Positions 1 through 7,719 of a stretch of DNA of 26,350 nt are shown piece by piece (positions within the stretch are counted from its first letter, which is position 1; the number at the start of each line of letters is the position of its first letter). The translations under genes were made by a program, and so were the position numbers. The notes beneath the pieces were generated by a model. It had not been told where the DNA came from and ran no database searches. It saw only the letters and a list, made by a program, of their open reading frames with translations. This DNA comes from JAOAFX01 sp965649105 (GTDB lineage: Bacteria > Hydrothermota > Tepidihabitantia > SM23-42 > JAOAFX01): positions 1 to 26,350 of the forward strand of contig CBFGJP010000028.1 of the NCBI GenBank assembly GCA_965649105.1, written 5' to 3'.

Positions 1-96
1 CGGGAATTTTTTCTATCTGATTATGCTAAACTTATGCCTTCTGTATACTGTAGGTTACAAAAAGAAAATCAAGTGGATACCATACGTCCGACAGCC

Positions 97-1377
97 TCAA
101 TATTTTAAGGCAAACCTTACCCGGTCAAATGCCTCAATTGAATATTTAATAAACATCCGCAATTCATTGCTATATTTTTTAAATGCTGCATTCACTATAT
201 TATCCTGCGTTTTCTGGTCAATCACAAATTCTGGAAATCCTGTCCTGTACACCCTCAAAAGATTATCAAATATTAGTTCTAATTCCCCCCTTGAAAACTT
301 TCTTAAAATAATTTTATTTTTGATAAATCTTGTAACCCAATCATCCTCACTCGGCGTCGTGGTAAGCAAAAGTAAAATATTGGTCTGGCGATATGCATAC
401 GGTGTGGGACGGACCTGATTATGAAGCATATATCGATCAATCTTTTTCATTTCCTCATCATTGAGGGCAACCCTGATCAATCCTTCTAAAAAAGCCTTAC
501 CCCTTTCTTTGAGATGGTATTCCCAGATATGATTTATCACTTCAAACTCATCAAGTATTAAAACCAACCCACCCAGTCCAAGATTACGCGCAATATAACT
601 TAATCCACTCAGGATGTAATTATAGAAATCTGCCGCCGTAGAAAAATCGTATAAAGCTGGAATTTTATGTCCCCCCCTTACCCGGAAAGGTGAATTCCGG
701 TCAATCGCATATTCTTTTGTCGACTCACCTTCAATCAACTGCCAGAAAACTTCATTGTGCAAATCATCTTTCTCCCTCCTATCTTTTACCGCTTTTAAGA
801 CCGGCGTGAAGAAACAGTGGTCAGGCAAATCAATTCTGCTTGCTTCCTCCAGCAACTCCCGGTAGCCCCGTTCGCAACCATCTTTTATATATCTTAAATT
901 ATAAACCAGTTCGTGATATATCTTTTTCGGTCGGTAGGGTGGTGTCTCAAGGATATGTAATTCGCAATATCCAGTGGCAAATCCCTGTTTAAGAGATAAA
1001 TGCCTGAGGAACTCAGCAAGGTGAGTCTTACCGGAACCATATTCACCTTCAATCAAAAACACACCGCCAGTCCCATCCTTTAAATTATCAAGCGCCTTCT
1101 GAAATAGGTCAATTTCGTATGCCCGGCCAAATGTAAATGATTCAATATCCTGATGTGGAACAACCCCGAGCCTGAATGCCTCTACCAGTCTCCTTGATGA
1201 TATTTTATCTAATTCTTTCTCTTCAATCTGAAGTGTTTTGAGCCATTTTGTGGGAAGCCACAGGCACAAGCCGCTGCGGAATTTAACGCGAGACTCAATT
1301 CCATCCCACCTCGTCTCAAGTACTACTCCTTCTCCAAAAATATTGTGAAAGACAATTTTAAAATTCTTCTCTTTCAA
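97..1377 (-). CDS. BREX BrxC/BrxD-type P-loop ATPase with N-terminal tudor-like domain
   Basis: 426 aa. Walker A GEYGSGKTH is at residues 111-119 and Walker B LVLILDEFE at 271-279. The segment after Walker A (SLKQGFATGYCEL, then ETPPYRPKKIYHELV) is characteristic of the PF10923/DUF2791 ATPases that include BrxC and BrxD. Residues 8-50 (FGEGVVL...VKFRSGLCLWLP) look like the small SH3/tudor-like barrel at the C-terminus of UvrD/PcrA helicases; that is my pattern match, not a search result. The start is TTG at 1377, after a purine-rich GAGAGAAGAAG stretch, and overlaps the upstream ATPase gene by 20 nt, so the two are probably translationally coupled. It is the last gene of a three-gene unit; no downstream gene begins before the window edge. 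Function is unknown; defence or DNA surveillance is inferred only from the family. Confidence 0.8.
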   Translation of the reverse strand: MKEKNFKIVFHNIFGEGVVLETRWDGIESRVKFRSGLCLWLPTKWLKTLQIEEKELDKISSRRLVEAFRLGVVPHQDIESFTFGRAYEIDLFQKALDNLKDGTGGVFLIEGEYGSGKTHLAEFLRHLSLKQGFATGYCELHILETPPYRPKKIYHELVYNLRYIKDGCERGYRELLEEASRIDLPDHCFFTPVLKAVKDRREKDDLHNEVFWQLIEGESTKEYAIDRNSPFRVRGGHKIPALYDFSTAADFYNYILSGLSYIARNLGLGGLVLILDEFEVINHIWEYHLKERGKAFLEGLIRVALNDEEMKKIDRYMLHNQVRPTPYAYRQTNILLLLTTTPSEDDWVTRFIKNKIILRKFSRGELELIFDNLLRVYRTGFPEFVIDQKTQDNIVNAAFKKYSNELRMFIKYSIEAFDRVRFALKY

Positions 1378-2617
1378 CTTCTTCTCTCTCTTTTTCTAAA
1401 AGTTGTTTGGTGCGTGTTTTAAGAATTTGTCGGGCGGTTTCTTTATCTATCGCTGATTTAAAATTCCTGATTTGCTGGAGTGCTTCAATTATTCCAACCA
1501 CGAAAATTCTTCTATAACTGATATCAAGCATTTGCATCTCAAGGGCTTCATTAGCCATATTTTTTATTGATTTGGCTAAAATATTCTGGTCAAACTCAAT
1601 ATCATAGGCAGACTCAAAAATCCTGGCAAGTTTTTCACCCAATTTCAATAAAAACTCTTCCGGTGCAACTTCGATTCTTTCAAGATCAATCTTAACCCCA
1701 ACAGGATTTATCCTCGTAAAACCGGAGCGGAGCCTTTGCTTCAATGCTTCATAAACGCCGCCTGTACCTTCAAGTAAAAGGTTTTCATCCGGAACGGCAT
1801 AAAAGAACATTGCGCCTGGTAACCGTGAATTTCCACACTCATCAATTACCTGACGCAGATTATCAAGGGCGCGCCTTTTATCGCGGGCAGAAGAAATGCT
1901 CATACCTCGTTCTGCTTCATCAAACAAGAATATCAGACCACTATATCCGATCGTATTGATAAATTGGATTAAACTACGTAACATCCTGAAGGCACTTGTG
2001 CGGTCGATCCTTTCGGAAATACGATAACGCAATTTCAATTCCCTTGGTATATCCTCGCCTTTTAGCCATTGAATCAGTGCTAGAAATCCTTCTTCATCAT
2101 CCGCAACGAGATTACTTAATGCACCCTTTATACAATTGGCATAACTTATACTCTCGAGTCCTTTGATTAAATAAATAAAATTTTTGTCCTCCCGGACTTG
2201 ATTATACCATTTCCTTAATAACGCCTCTATCCCCGTCTCATAGGCACCCATCACATTATTTTCAGTCAATGGCGTACAGATATTAGAAACAATCTTTTTA
2301 TATACAAGTTCTAACCGGTCGAAAGGACATTCGGTAGCACTCAAGGAGACATAACTTGTTGCATAATTATATTTCCAGGCAAGATTCCGGATTGAATAAA
2401 GGAAATGGGTCTTACCACCACCATAGTTGCCCACTATCAATTTAAATGTTGAAATACTCTGCCTGCCTGGAAAATTGAAATAGTCTTCTTCTAAAATCTT
2501 CAAATACGGTTCAAGTCCAACAGTGTAATATTCGATGCCGAATTCCGGTGGTGTTCCGTACCCACCGAGGGTATTTATCATAATTCTTGCTAATGTTTGA
2601 TCTATCTGATTAGCCAT
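1358..2617 (-). CDS. BREX BrxC/BrxD-type P-loop ATPase (second paralogue)
   Basis: 419 aa from the ATG at 2617. The open frame continues upstream to 2749, but that would overlap the preceding gene by 131 nt. The 2617 start lies 1 nt after the preceding stop and begins MANQIDQTLARIMINTLGGYG, which suits the family N-terminus. Walker A GNYGGGKTH is at 63-71, followed by FLYSIRNLAWKYNYATSYV; Walker B GLIFLFDEAE is at 227-236. This is the closer of the two to typical 'BREX system ATP-binding' proteins (PF10923). It has a charged C-terminal tail rich in Glu, Lys and Arg. Two different paralogues side by side suggest a heteromeric ATPase. No PglX methylase, PglZ phosphatase or BrxL protease is in the window, so calling this BREX would be wrong on present evidence. 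Confidence 0.82.
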   Translation of the reverse strand: MANQIDQTLARIMINTLGGYGTPPEFGIEYYTVGLEPYLKILEEDYFNFPGRQSISTFKLIVGNYGGGKTHFLYSIRNLAWKYNYATSYVSLSATECPFDRLELVYKKIVSNICTPLTENNVMGAYETGIEALLRKWYNQVREDKNFIYLIKGLESISYANCIKGALSNLVADDEEGFLALIQWLKGEDIPRELKLRYRISERIDRTSAFRMLRSLIQFINTIGYSGLIFLFDEAERGMSISSARDKRRALDNLRQVIDECGNSRLPGAMFFYAVPDENLLLEGTGGVYEALKQRLRSGFTRINPVGVKIDLERIEVAPEEFLLKLGEKLARIFESAYDIEFDQNILAKSIKNMANEALEMQMLDISYRRIFVVGIIEALQQIRNFKSAIDKETARQILKTRTKQLLEKEREEVEREEF

Positions 2618-2618
2618 A

Positions 2619-3452
2619 TCATTCTGCAAAAGAAATATAGGAATAATAAGTTCCTTCCCCTTCTTCATTGTCGGGAAGCCAGATTGCATGCATTCTATCG
2701 GTTGTTGCATCAAATGTGGCAATGTAAAAATGGATGCCCTTCTGAGCATATTCCGATTTTTTAAAAAGATATAACAAATAACATAAATTAATTCTTGGTA
2801 TCTCTCGGAAATTTTCTTTCATGGGATCAACAAAAAATTGCTTTGGTTGTTTCAACATTACATATTTATTAAGGACATCAACAAGATAAACCTTCTCACC
2901 GTATGATTTGTTAGAAAGTAAGATACAATTTCTATATGCCTTCTGTAAATCAAGATAAAATTCTTTAGGATCAAAATTTATTTTTCTAAGACCATCATCA
3001 AATTTTTTAATTGTTTGATATATCGTTTCAGGCTCAAGGGGAATCCGGGATTTAATCTTTTCAATCTCCGGTCCAAAATACAATGTTGCCTCGCCAAATT
3101 CAAAATTCAGTGATAAAGTATAAAAACAAATCCGCAGTTTTGGATACTGTCCTTTTATAATCCAATTCTCTTTTTGAAAAAGATCTTTAATTCGTTCCGC
3201 AAGAGAAAATCTAAAATCCTCTTTAATCTTATCAAGTTCTGACCTTTCATTATTGAGCCAAATGACCAATACATTTTTGAGGTCAAAATCAGGCAGGTCA
3301 TTTGCTGCTTTTAACAATTCGTTTAATTTTTTTTCTAAGATATAAACATTCGCAACGGATTTTTCTTTAAGCCGTTCATAAGCATTCAGTAAATTATGTA
3401 CCTTACTGGATTGTCTGTTCAATAATTTAAACCCTTCTATTATTTCCTTCAT
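2619..3452 (-). CDS. Unrecognised coiled-coil protein leading the BREX-like ATPase unit
   Basis: 277 aa, and I do not recognise a family. The N-terminal ~70 residues (LLNAYERLKEK...LEKKLNELLKA) are helical and coiled-coil-like. The middle (around 100-140) alternates strands and basic/aromatic patches (KLRICFYTLSLNFEFGEATLYFGPEIEKI). The C-terminus carries strands ending in YYSYISFAE. There is no transmembrane segment, signal peptide or Cys cluster, and no TerB or methylase motif was found. It is the first gene of the unit, with a promoter at 3463-3490; the next ATPase starts 1 nt after its stop. It may be the substrate-binding or scaffolding partner of the two ATPases, which is inference from linkage only. 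Confidence 0.75.
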   Translation of the reverse strand: MKEIIEGFKLLNRQSSKVHNLLNAYERLKEKSVANVYILEKKLNELLKAANDLPDFDLKNVLVIWLNNERSELDKIKEDFRFSLAERIKDLFQKENWIIKGQYPKLRICFYTLSLNFEFGEATLYFGPEIEKIKSRIPLEPETIYQTIKKFDDGLRKINFDPKEFYLDLQKAYRNCILLSNKSYGEKVYLVDVLNKYVMLKQPKQFFVDPMKENFREIPRINLCYLLYLFKKSEYAQKGIHFYIATFDATTDRMHAIWLPDNEEGEGTYYSYISFAE

Positions 3453-3462
3453 CTAGAGTAAA

Positions 3463-3490
3463 ATGATAACCAAAATTTCTTCAGTGTCAA
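3463..3490 (-). promoter_or_regulatory. Promoter of the BREX-like ATPase unit
   Basis: On the minus strand, the -35 TTGACA is plus 3485-3490 and the -10 TATCAT is plus 3463-3468, with a 16-bp spacer. The -10 ends 10 nt before the ATG at 3452, so the leader would be only about 3 nt. It lies back-to-back with the promoter of the FBP aldolase/phosphatase gene. Confidence 0.6.
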
Positions 3491-3506
3491 GAAAAATGGA
3501 GATATA

Positions 3507-3534
3507 TTGACAACTTCGTTTTAATTTATATAAT
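3507..3534 (+). promoter_or_regulatory. Promoter of the FBP aldolase/phosphatase gene
   Basis: Perfect consensus: TTGACA at 3507-3512, a 16-bp spacer, and TATAAT at 3529-3534. The predicted start near 3541 gives a leader of about 30 nt, with a strong Shine-Dalgarno AAGGAGGA at 3560-3567 and the ATG at 3572. In contrast to many promoters here, this mRNA has a true leader. Confidence 0.8.
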
Positions 3535-3571
3535 ATCTCGTTAACTTTCAAGCAATTTTAAGGAGGAAATC

Positions 3572-4657
3572 ATGCCAATAACTTTGAGCGTCATTAAGGC
3601 AGATATTGGGGGTTATGTTGGACACTCAAGTATGCATCCCAATATCATTGCCCGGGCAATTCAATTGCTGGATGCCGAAAAAAATAAAGGCACAATCGTA
3701 GATTTTCATGTATCCCATTGCGGTGATGACCTTGAATTGATAATAAGCCATAGACTCGGAAATGACTCTAAGGAAATACATAAACTTGCCTGGGATATCT
3801 TTGTTGAATGTACAAATGTGGCAAAGGAATTGAAACTCTATGGTGCAGGTCAAGATTTGCTGACGGATGCATTTTCTGGAAATGTAAAAGGTATGGGACC
3901 GGGTTGCGCCGAAATGACCTTTGAAGAGAGAAAAAGCGAACCAATCATTATCTTCGCTGCGGATAAAACTTCTCCAGGTGCCTGGAATTATCCACTCTTT
4001 AAAATGTTTGCAGACCCTTTCAATACAATCGGTCTTGTTATCGACCCAAGTATGCACGATGGTTTTGTCTTTGAGGTCCACGATGTTTTCCACGACAAAA
4101 ATGCCAAATTAAATACACCCGAAGAAATGTATGATCTTCTATGTCTCATCGGTGCCTCAGAACATTTTATCATTAAAAATGTCTATAAAAAAGACGGCAC
4201 AATTGCAGCAACAACATCAACCCAGAAGGTAAATCTACTTGCAGGTAGATATGTTGGAAAAGACGACCCGGTTATGATTGTCCGCTGTCAGAGTGGATTA
4301 CCAGCAGTAGGTGAAGTTCTTGAGCCATTTTCTTTGCCTTATATGGTAACCGGCTGGATGCGCGGTTCCCACTGGGGACCATTTATGCCCGTGTCAGTGG
4401 AAGATGCAAATCCCACAAGGTTTGATGGACCACCAAGGGTAATCGGACTCGGATTCCAACTTGCAAATGGTATGCTTGTTGGACCCAGAGATATGTTTGC
4501 CGACCTAAGTTATGACCATGTAAGACAGAAAGCAAATGAAATCGCTGACTATATCCGAAGACACGGACCGTTTGAACCTCAGCGTTTACCATTGGCAGAA
4601 ATGGAATACACCACACTACCACAGGTACTCAACAAATTAAAAGAGCGTTTTAAATAA
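3572..4657 (+). CDS. Bifunctional fructose-1,6-bisphosphate aldolase/phosphatase (archaeal type)
   Basis: 361 aa, full length for the class V FBPase (FBPA/P) family. This cytosolic gluconeogenic enzyme condenses triose phosphates to FBP and dephosphorylates it to fructose-6-phosphate in one Mg-dependent active site. Family features seen are the N-terminal LSVIKADIGGYVGHSSMHP, Asp-rich metal-binding stretches such as HCGDDLEL (residues 49-56), and the Schiff-base segment with Tyr227, Lys230, Asp231 and Asp232 (RYVGKDDP), matching the catalytic Tyr/Lys/Asp set known in archaeal enzymes. The start is fixed by the Shine-Dalgarno sequence 5 nt upstream. It is transcribed alone, between its own promoter and its own terminator. 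The family is typical of archaea and deep-branching or thermophilic bacteria and supports an autotrophic or gluconeogenic lifestyle. Confidence 0.95.
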   Translation: MPITLSVIKADIGGYVGHSSMHPNIIARAIQLLDAEKNKGTIVDFHVSHCGDDLELIISHRLGNDSKEIHKLAWDIFVECTNVAKELKLYGAGQDLLTDAFSGNVKGMGPGCAEMTFEERKSEPIIIFAADKTSPGAWNYPLFKMFADPFNTIGLVIDPSMHDGFVFEVHDVFHDKNAKLNTPEEMYDLLCLIGASEHFIIKNVYKKDGTIAATTSTQKVNLLAGRYVGKDDPVMIVRCQSGLPAVGEVLEPFSLPYMVTGWMRGSHWGPFMPVSVEDANPTRFDGPPRVIGLGFQLANGMLVGPRDMFADLSYDHVRQKANEIADYIRRHGPFEPQRLPLAEMEYTTLPQVLNKLKERFK

Positions 4658-4672
4658 AATAAATTTTGACCT

Positions 4673-4701
4673 AAGCCCCTCAACGACGAGGGGCTTTTTT
4701 T
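4673..4701 (+). terminator. Rho-independent terminator after the FBP aldolase/phosphatase gene
   Basis: A perfect 9-bp stem AAGCCCCTC/GAGGGGCTT (4673-4681 with 4688-4696), a 6-nt loop AACGAC, and a run of T through 4701. It starts 15 nt after the stop codon. Confidence 0.92.
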
Positions 4702-5170
4702 ATATTGGCTACGAAAATTTACAAAATTGGTTCAGGAATGCGACATACCCTGATGTGTCCAAAATTTAGACATTTTTTATAAAACATTAATTAAAACCAG
4801 ATGAAATTTCAATAAGTTTTCGGGTACAAAAATTGCATAATACAGAGTGGGGAGGCACTGTGACAGATAGGGTATTTGAGAAAACCCTTAACTACAAAAA
4901 AGTTCCGATTAGAATTTATTACAGGCTGGTTGTAAGAATCTTATCTTATAACCCAGCAATATTATGCACTTTTAAATTGTGTTAATCTTGATGTTGACAA
5001 AAATAACTTTGGCTTTTTCTATGTGGAGTTTGTGAGGTTTGTTTGAGTTTGTTCCTTGACACCGGAGCAGAATAAATATAGTATCAGATGTAGCATCCAT
5101 CCTCCACGCTGTCTGGCGGATTATCTGGACGAAAATCTTTAGCGGTATAATGTATTACACTCATCCTTCT

Positions 5171-5231
5171 CCTTCCCTCGCCCTTGAAGGAAGAATTCTT
5201 CTTAACATCTCCTCTCCCTTAAATGAAGAGG
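5171..5231. repeat. Degenerate REP-like double hairpin
   Basis: Two neighbouring imperfect hairpins: CCTTC (5171-5175) with GAAGG (5186-5190), and CCTCT (5211-5215) with AGAGG (5227-5231), flanked by CTCATCCTTCT on the left and AAGGTGAAGGTGAAA on the right. The composition resembles common intergenic palindromic repeats built on CCTCTCCCTT/AAGGGAGAGG. The stems have mismatches, so the copy looks decayed. No second copy is in the window. Confidence 0.4.
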
Positions 5232-5717
5232 ATTAAGGTGAAGGTGAAATAGTTTACTTTCTCTGGCTCAAATTAGAGAATAAAAATGAAATAAGAAATA
5301 AAAACACAAATAACTATATGTTTAATATCAGTGAATTTGACTTTTGCAGGACCGTTATAGCATAGATGATGACGATGTTATAACGATTAAGTATAATGTG
5401 CAGGGTTAAACACTTTGGTGTAAGACTAACGCTTCCCTACTATAAAGACATCGCCCACTCTATCTGTATAGACTAATAAGGTTATAGTTATGTTACAGGG
5501 TTTACCTAAGATAGTTACAATTACCGATTACTGTTGATAAAATGTAAGCTTGATGGCTCTATTTTAAAGAATAAATCTAGTTACCTTTGACAGCGATCTT
5601 AACTATCGTGGCAGTTTGTTAATTAACTATGGTGGATTAGATTTATTTGAGTATATGGCATATAAATTAAAAATAAGTTCTAAGGCGATGTTGAAATAGC
5701 GGAAGGCTTCATCACTC

Positions 5718-5745
5718 TTGACTGCGAATGAATTTAAAATATAAT
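5718..5745 (+). promoter_or_regulatory. Leaderless promoter of the PorV-like gene
   Basis: TTGACT at 5718-5723, a 16-bp spacer, TATAAT at 5740-5745, and the ATG at 5751 after exactly 5 nt. Transcription should begin at or next to the A of the start codon, and no Shine-Dalgarno sequence is present. Confidence 0.7.
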
Positions 5746-5750
5746 TTAAC

Positions 5751-6752
5751 ATGCAAAGATTATTGATTTTGTCTGCAATAGCAATTTTTTGTTTTGCACA
5801 GATCTGGCAGCCCGGTGCAACCGGTTATACTTTTTTAAAACTCGGGGTCGGTGTCAGACCTGTTGCAATGGGTAATGCATTCACTGCTTTAAGTGATGAT
5901 GGTAATGCGGTATTCTGGAATCCTGCAGGATTGGGGGTTATTAACAGTTATTATCTCTCAGGTATGGCGATGTCCCATCTCGGTTTCATCCAGTATTACA
6001 ATCTTGCTTCCTCTATATACTTAGGAAAGAAGGCAGGGTCACTTGGCATTGGGCTTTGTTATTTAACCGCAACTGATATAAGGCGTGATGAGTCAGGGCA
6101 GGAATCCGACGAATTCCGTAATTCAGATATGTTATTGAATGCTGGCTATGGGAAGAGCATCGGTAAAAAAAGACAGTTGTCTTTTGGCGGCAGTGGGAAA
6201 ATTGTGCGTAGTCAATTAGAAAATGAAAGTGCCTGGGGATTTGTTGGCGATTTTGGTTTTATTCTGAGACCAGTAAATTTTCTTTATCTTGGCACAACGA
6301 TAAAAAATCTTGGCACACCGCGACAGTTCATACAAAAATGGGAATATCCACCGGTCAATTTCCGTCAAGGGCTTGCTGTGAAAATTCCATTCGGTCAAAG
6401 CCACTGGGCATTAAGCCTTGATTATTCATTATATCCTGATTATGTGCCAACATTTTCTATCGGTAGCGAAATCCACATTAGAGAACCAAAATTAATGCAA
6501 ACTGCTACCAAAGCATTATTTGGTCAGGAATCAGCACTTTCCGGATTTTCTTTGATGGCGGGTTATCAAACTGGTTACCAGGGCCTGGGCTGGTCTGGTT
6601 TTTCTTTTGGTTTTTCTTTAGAGATAATGATAGGGTCGGGCTTATTTCTTGATATTGGCGCAGTAGCACTCTCCTACGGATATTTAGGTTATTCTGAACG
6701 TATCGGAATCGGATTAAATTATACGCCTGAATTAAAGAAGGCAAGGAAGTAG
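5751..6752 (+). CDS. PorV/PorQ-family outer-membrane protein
   Basis: 333 aa. The signal peptide is residues 1-16 (LLILSAIAIFCFA, probable cut before QIWQPG). The mature N-terminus reads GATGYTFLKLGVGVRPVAMGNAFTAL...NAVFWNPAGLG, the hallmark of the PorV/UPF0164 family of FadL-like barrels. The rest alternates glycine- and aromatic-rich strands, as in a 14-stranded barrel. In Bacteroidetes PorV shuttles cargo in the type IX secretion system; whether this homologue does is not shown, and no CTD-bearing cargo is in the window. The start is fixed by the promoter geometry. Its 3' end overlaps the open frame of the convergent DUF4015 gene by 248 nt; since the barrel reads well to its end, this gene is the firmer of the two there. 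Confidence 0.88.
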   Translation: MQRLLILSAIAIFCFAQIWQPGATGYTFLKLGVGVRPVAMGNAFTALSDDGNAVFWNPAGLGVINSYYLSGMAMSHLGFIQYYNLASSIYLGKKAGSLGIGLCYLTATDIRRDESGQESDEFRNSDMLLNAGYGKSIGKKRQLSFGGSGKIVRSQLENESAWGFVGDFGFILRPVNFLYLGTTIKNLGTPRQFIQKWEYPPVNFRQGLAVKIPFGQSHWALSLDYSLYPDYVPTFSIGSEIHIREPKLMQTATKALFGQESALSGFSLMAGYQTGYQGLGWSGFSFGFSLEIMIGSGLFLDIGAVALSYGYLGYSERIGIGLNYTPELKKARK

Positions 6753-7719
6753 TATAATTATTTGCCGCTTGCCAGATAAGTATACCATCTGCATCTGCAT
6801 TTAAAGCACCAAGAATTTGAGCATAGATATATGAATCATTGAACTCATCGCAATAAAGATCAAAACCCTGGACAAAGGGAACGACCTTTACATTGAGGGG
6901 CAGTTTCTTAAAAGATTCCTCCACTGAATCAAAATAAATCCAATAATTACGCCAGTATTCAGAGACCTCTTTTTTAAAACTTGGATGGAAATGAGAAGGA
7001 TAAAGCATTGGATAGACAACATCAACAACCGATCCAAACTTTGCTACATCCTGCCCCTCCTGTTTCAAATCATACCACACGGCATATCCAAAGATACAAA
7101 CTCCGATCTCCGCTTCAACATTCTCTTTCAATTCTTTTAAGAATTCTATTATTGGAACATATCGACTATCTTTAGAATTCACCAATCTAATGCTACCAAT
7201 ATCTCCATCAGTTGGAAATCTTACATAATCAAGAGCAAATGATTTGACCCCTTTTTTTTCCAATTCTTTTATCACATCTATCAGATATTTATGAACCTTA
7301 TTATTATAGGGATTCACCCAGGCGGTGCCGGTCTTGTCATGCCAGATTGAGCCAGTTGAATCCCTGATTGCACAATCTTCGTATTTAGCAAGATAATTGT
7401 CACGGAAACAAACAATCCGGGAAATCAGTTTGACATTGGACTCTTTGCATTTTTTGATTAAATAATCAAGGTCAATATATCTTTTAATGGCGTTGAGTTC
7501 TTTTGCAAGTGGAATTTCTGTTTCATAACATAGATGACCATAGTCGCTCTTTAAATCAACGACGATTGCATTTATATAATTTGAATCAGCAAGTTTAAAA
7601 ATATACTCTAAAAAACGCTTCTTACCACCCTGATAGGGATTGATATAAACACCGCGTACAAAACTATCAGGATTATATGAAAATATTGTATATAGGGCAA
7701 GAATCACACAAGGGATCAT
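6505..7719 (-). CDS. Secreted DUF4015 glycoside-hydrolase-like protein, C-terminus in question
   Basis: About 404 aa from the ATG at 7719. The frame is open further upstream, but this Met starts a signal peptide (MIPCVILALYTIFSYNP) directly before the domain start FVRGVYINPYQGG. The TIM-barrel family (PF13200) is recognised from NAIVVDLKSDYGHL, VKLISRIVCFRD, AWVNPYNN, FALDYVRFPTDG, VYPMLYPSHF and ADGILIWQAANNYT. It probably acts on cell-surface or external polysaccharide; the substrate is unknown. The start lies inside the end of the endonuclease III-like gene (47-nt overlap), and no good Shine-Dalgarno sequence sits at normal distance. Homologues normally end soon after the ILIWQAANNYT strand. 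The last ~80 residues (SLSLKKNQKKNQTSPGPGNQ) are read antisense to the PorV-like gene and look non-family, so the true stop may have been lost by mutation. Confidence 0.78.
   Translation of the reverse strand: MIPCVILALYTIFSYNPDSFVRGVYINPYQGGKKRFLEYIFKLADSNYINAIVVDLKSDYGHLCYETEIPLAKELNAIKRYIDLDYLIKKCKESNVKLISRIVCFRDNYLAKYEDCAIRDSTGSIWHDKTGTAWVNPYNNKVHKYLIDVIKELEKKGVKSFALDYVRFPTDGDIGSIRLVNSKDSRYVPIIEFLKELKENVEAEIGVCIFGYAVWYDLKQEGQDVAKFGSVVDVVYPMLYPSHFHPSFKKEVSEYWRNYWIYFDSVEESFKKLPLNVKVVPFVQGFDLYCDEFNDSYIYAQILGALNADADGILIWQAANNYTTSLPSLIQAYNLIRFRYVQNNLNIRRRVLLRQYQEISPTLSLSLKKNQKKNQTSPGPGNQFDNPPSKKIRKVLIPDQIMLW

Larger units (their letters stand above)
4702..5750. other. 1.05-kb tract with no convincing gene
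   Basis: No open frame here is long or family-like. Seen in it: a dyad TGTCcaaaatttaGACA near 4756-4772 followed by Ts; a degenerate double hairpin at 5171-5231 (CCTTC/GAAGG and CCTCT/AGAGG); and, at about 5553-5700, a frame with gene-like codons broken by TAA and TAG. Translated, the last piece reads VTFDSDLNYRGSLL then GGLDLFEYMAYKLKIS, with only weak resemblance to the start of IS1380-type transposases. Best read as decayed DNA between two transcription units. The promoter of the following gene occupies 5718-5745. Confidence 0.6.

Noticed and set aside
2618..2749. Upstream extension of the first BREX-like ATPase by 44 codons.
   Set aside because: It overlaps the preceding gene deeply; the ATG 1 nt after that gene's stop gives a better family N-terminus.
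97..3452. Naming the three-gene unit a BREX system.
   Set aside because: Only the ATPase family is shared; methylase, phosphatase and Lon-like components are not visible.
4860..4985. A 41-codon frame starting GTG after GGGGAGGC.
   Set aside because: It has a plausible Shine-Dalgarno site but no promoter fitting the window's pattern, no recognisable protein pattern, and lies in a tract that looks decayed.
5056..5082. TTGACA and TATAGT resembling a plus-strand promoter.
   Set aside because: The spacer is 15 bp, unlike the other thirteen, and no gene or structured RNA follows.
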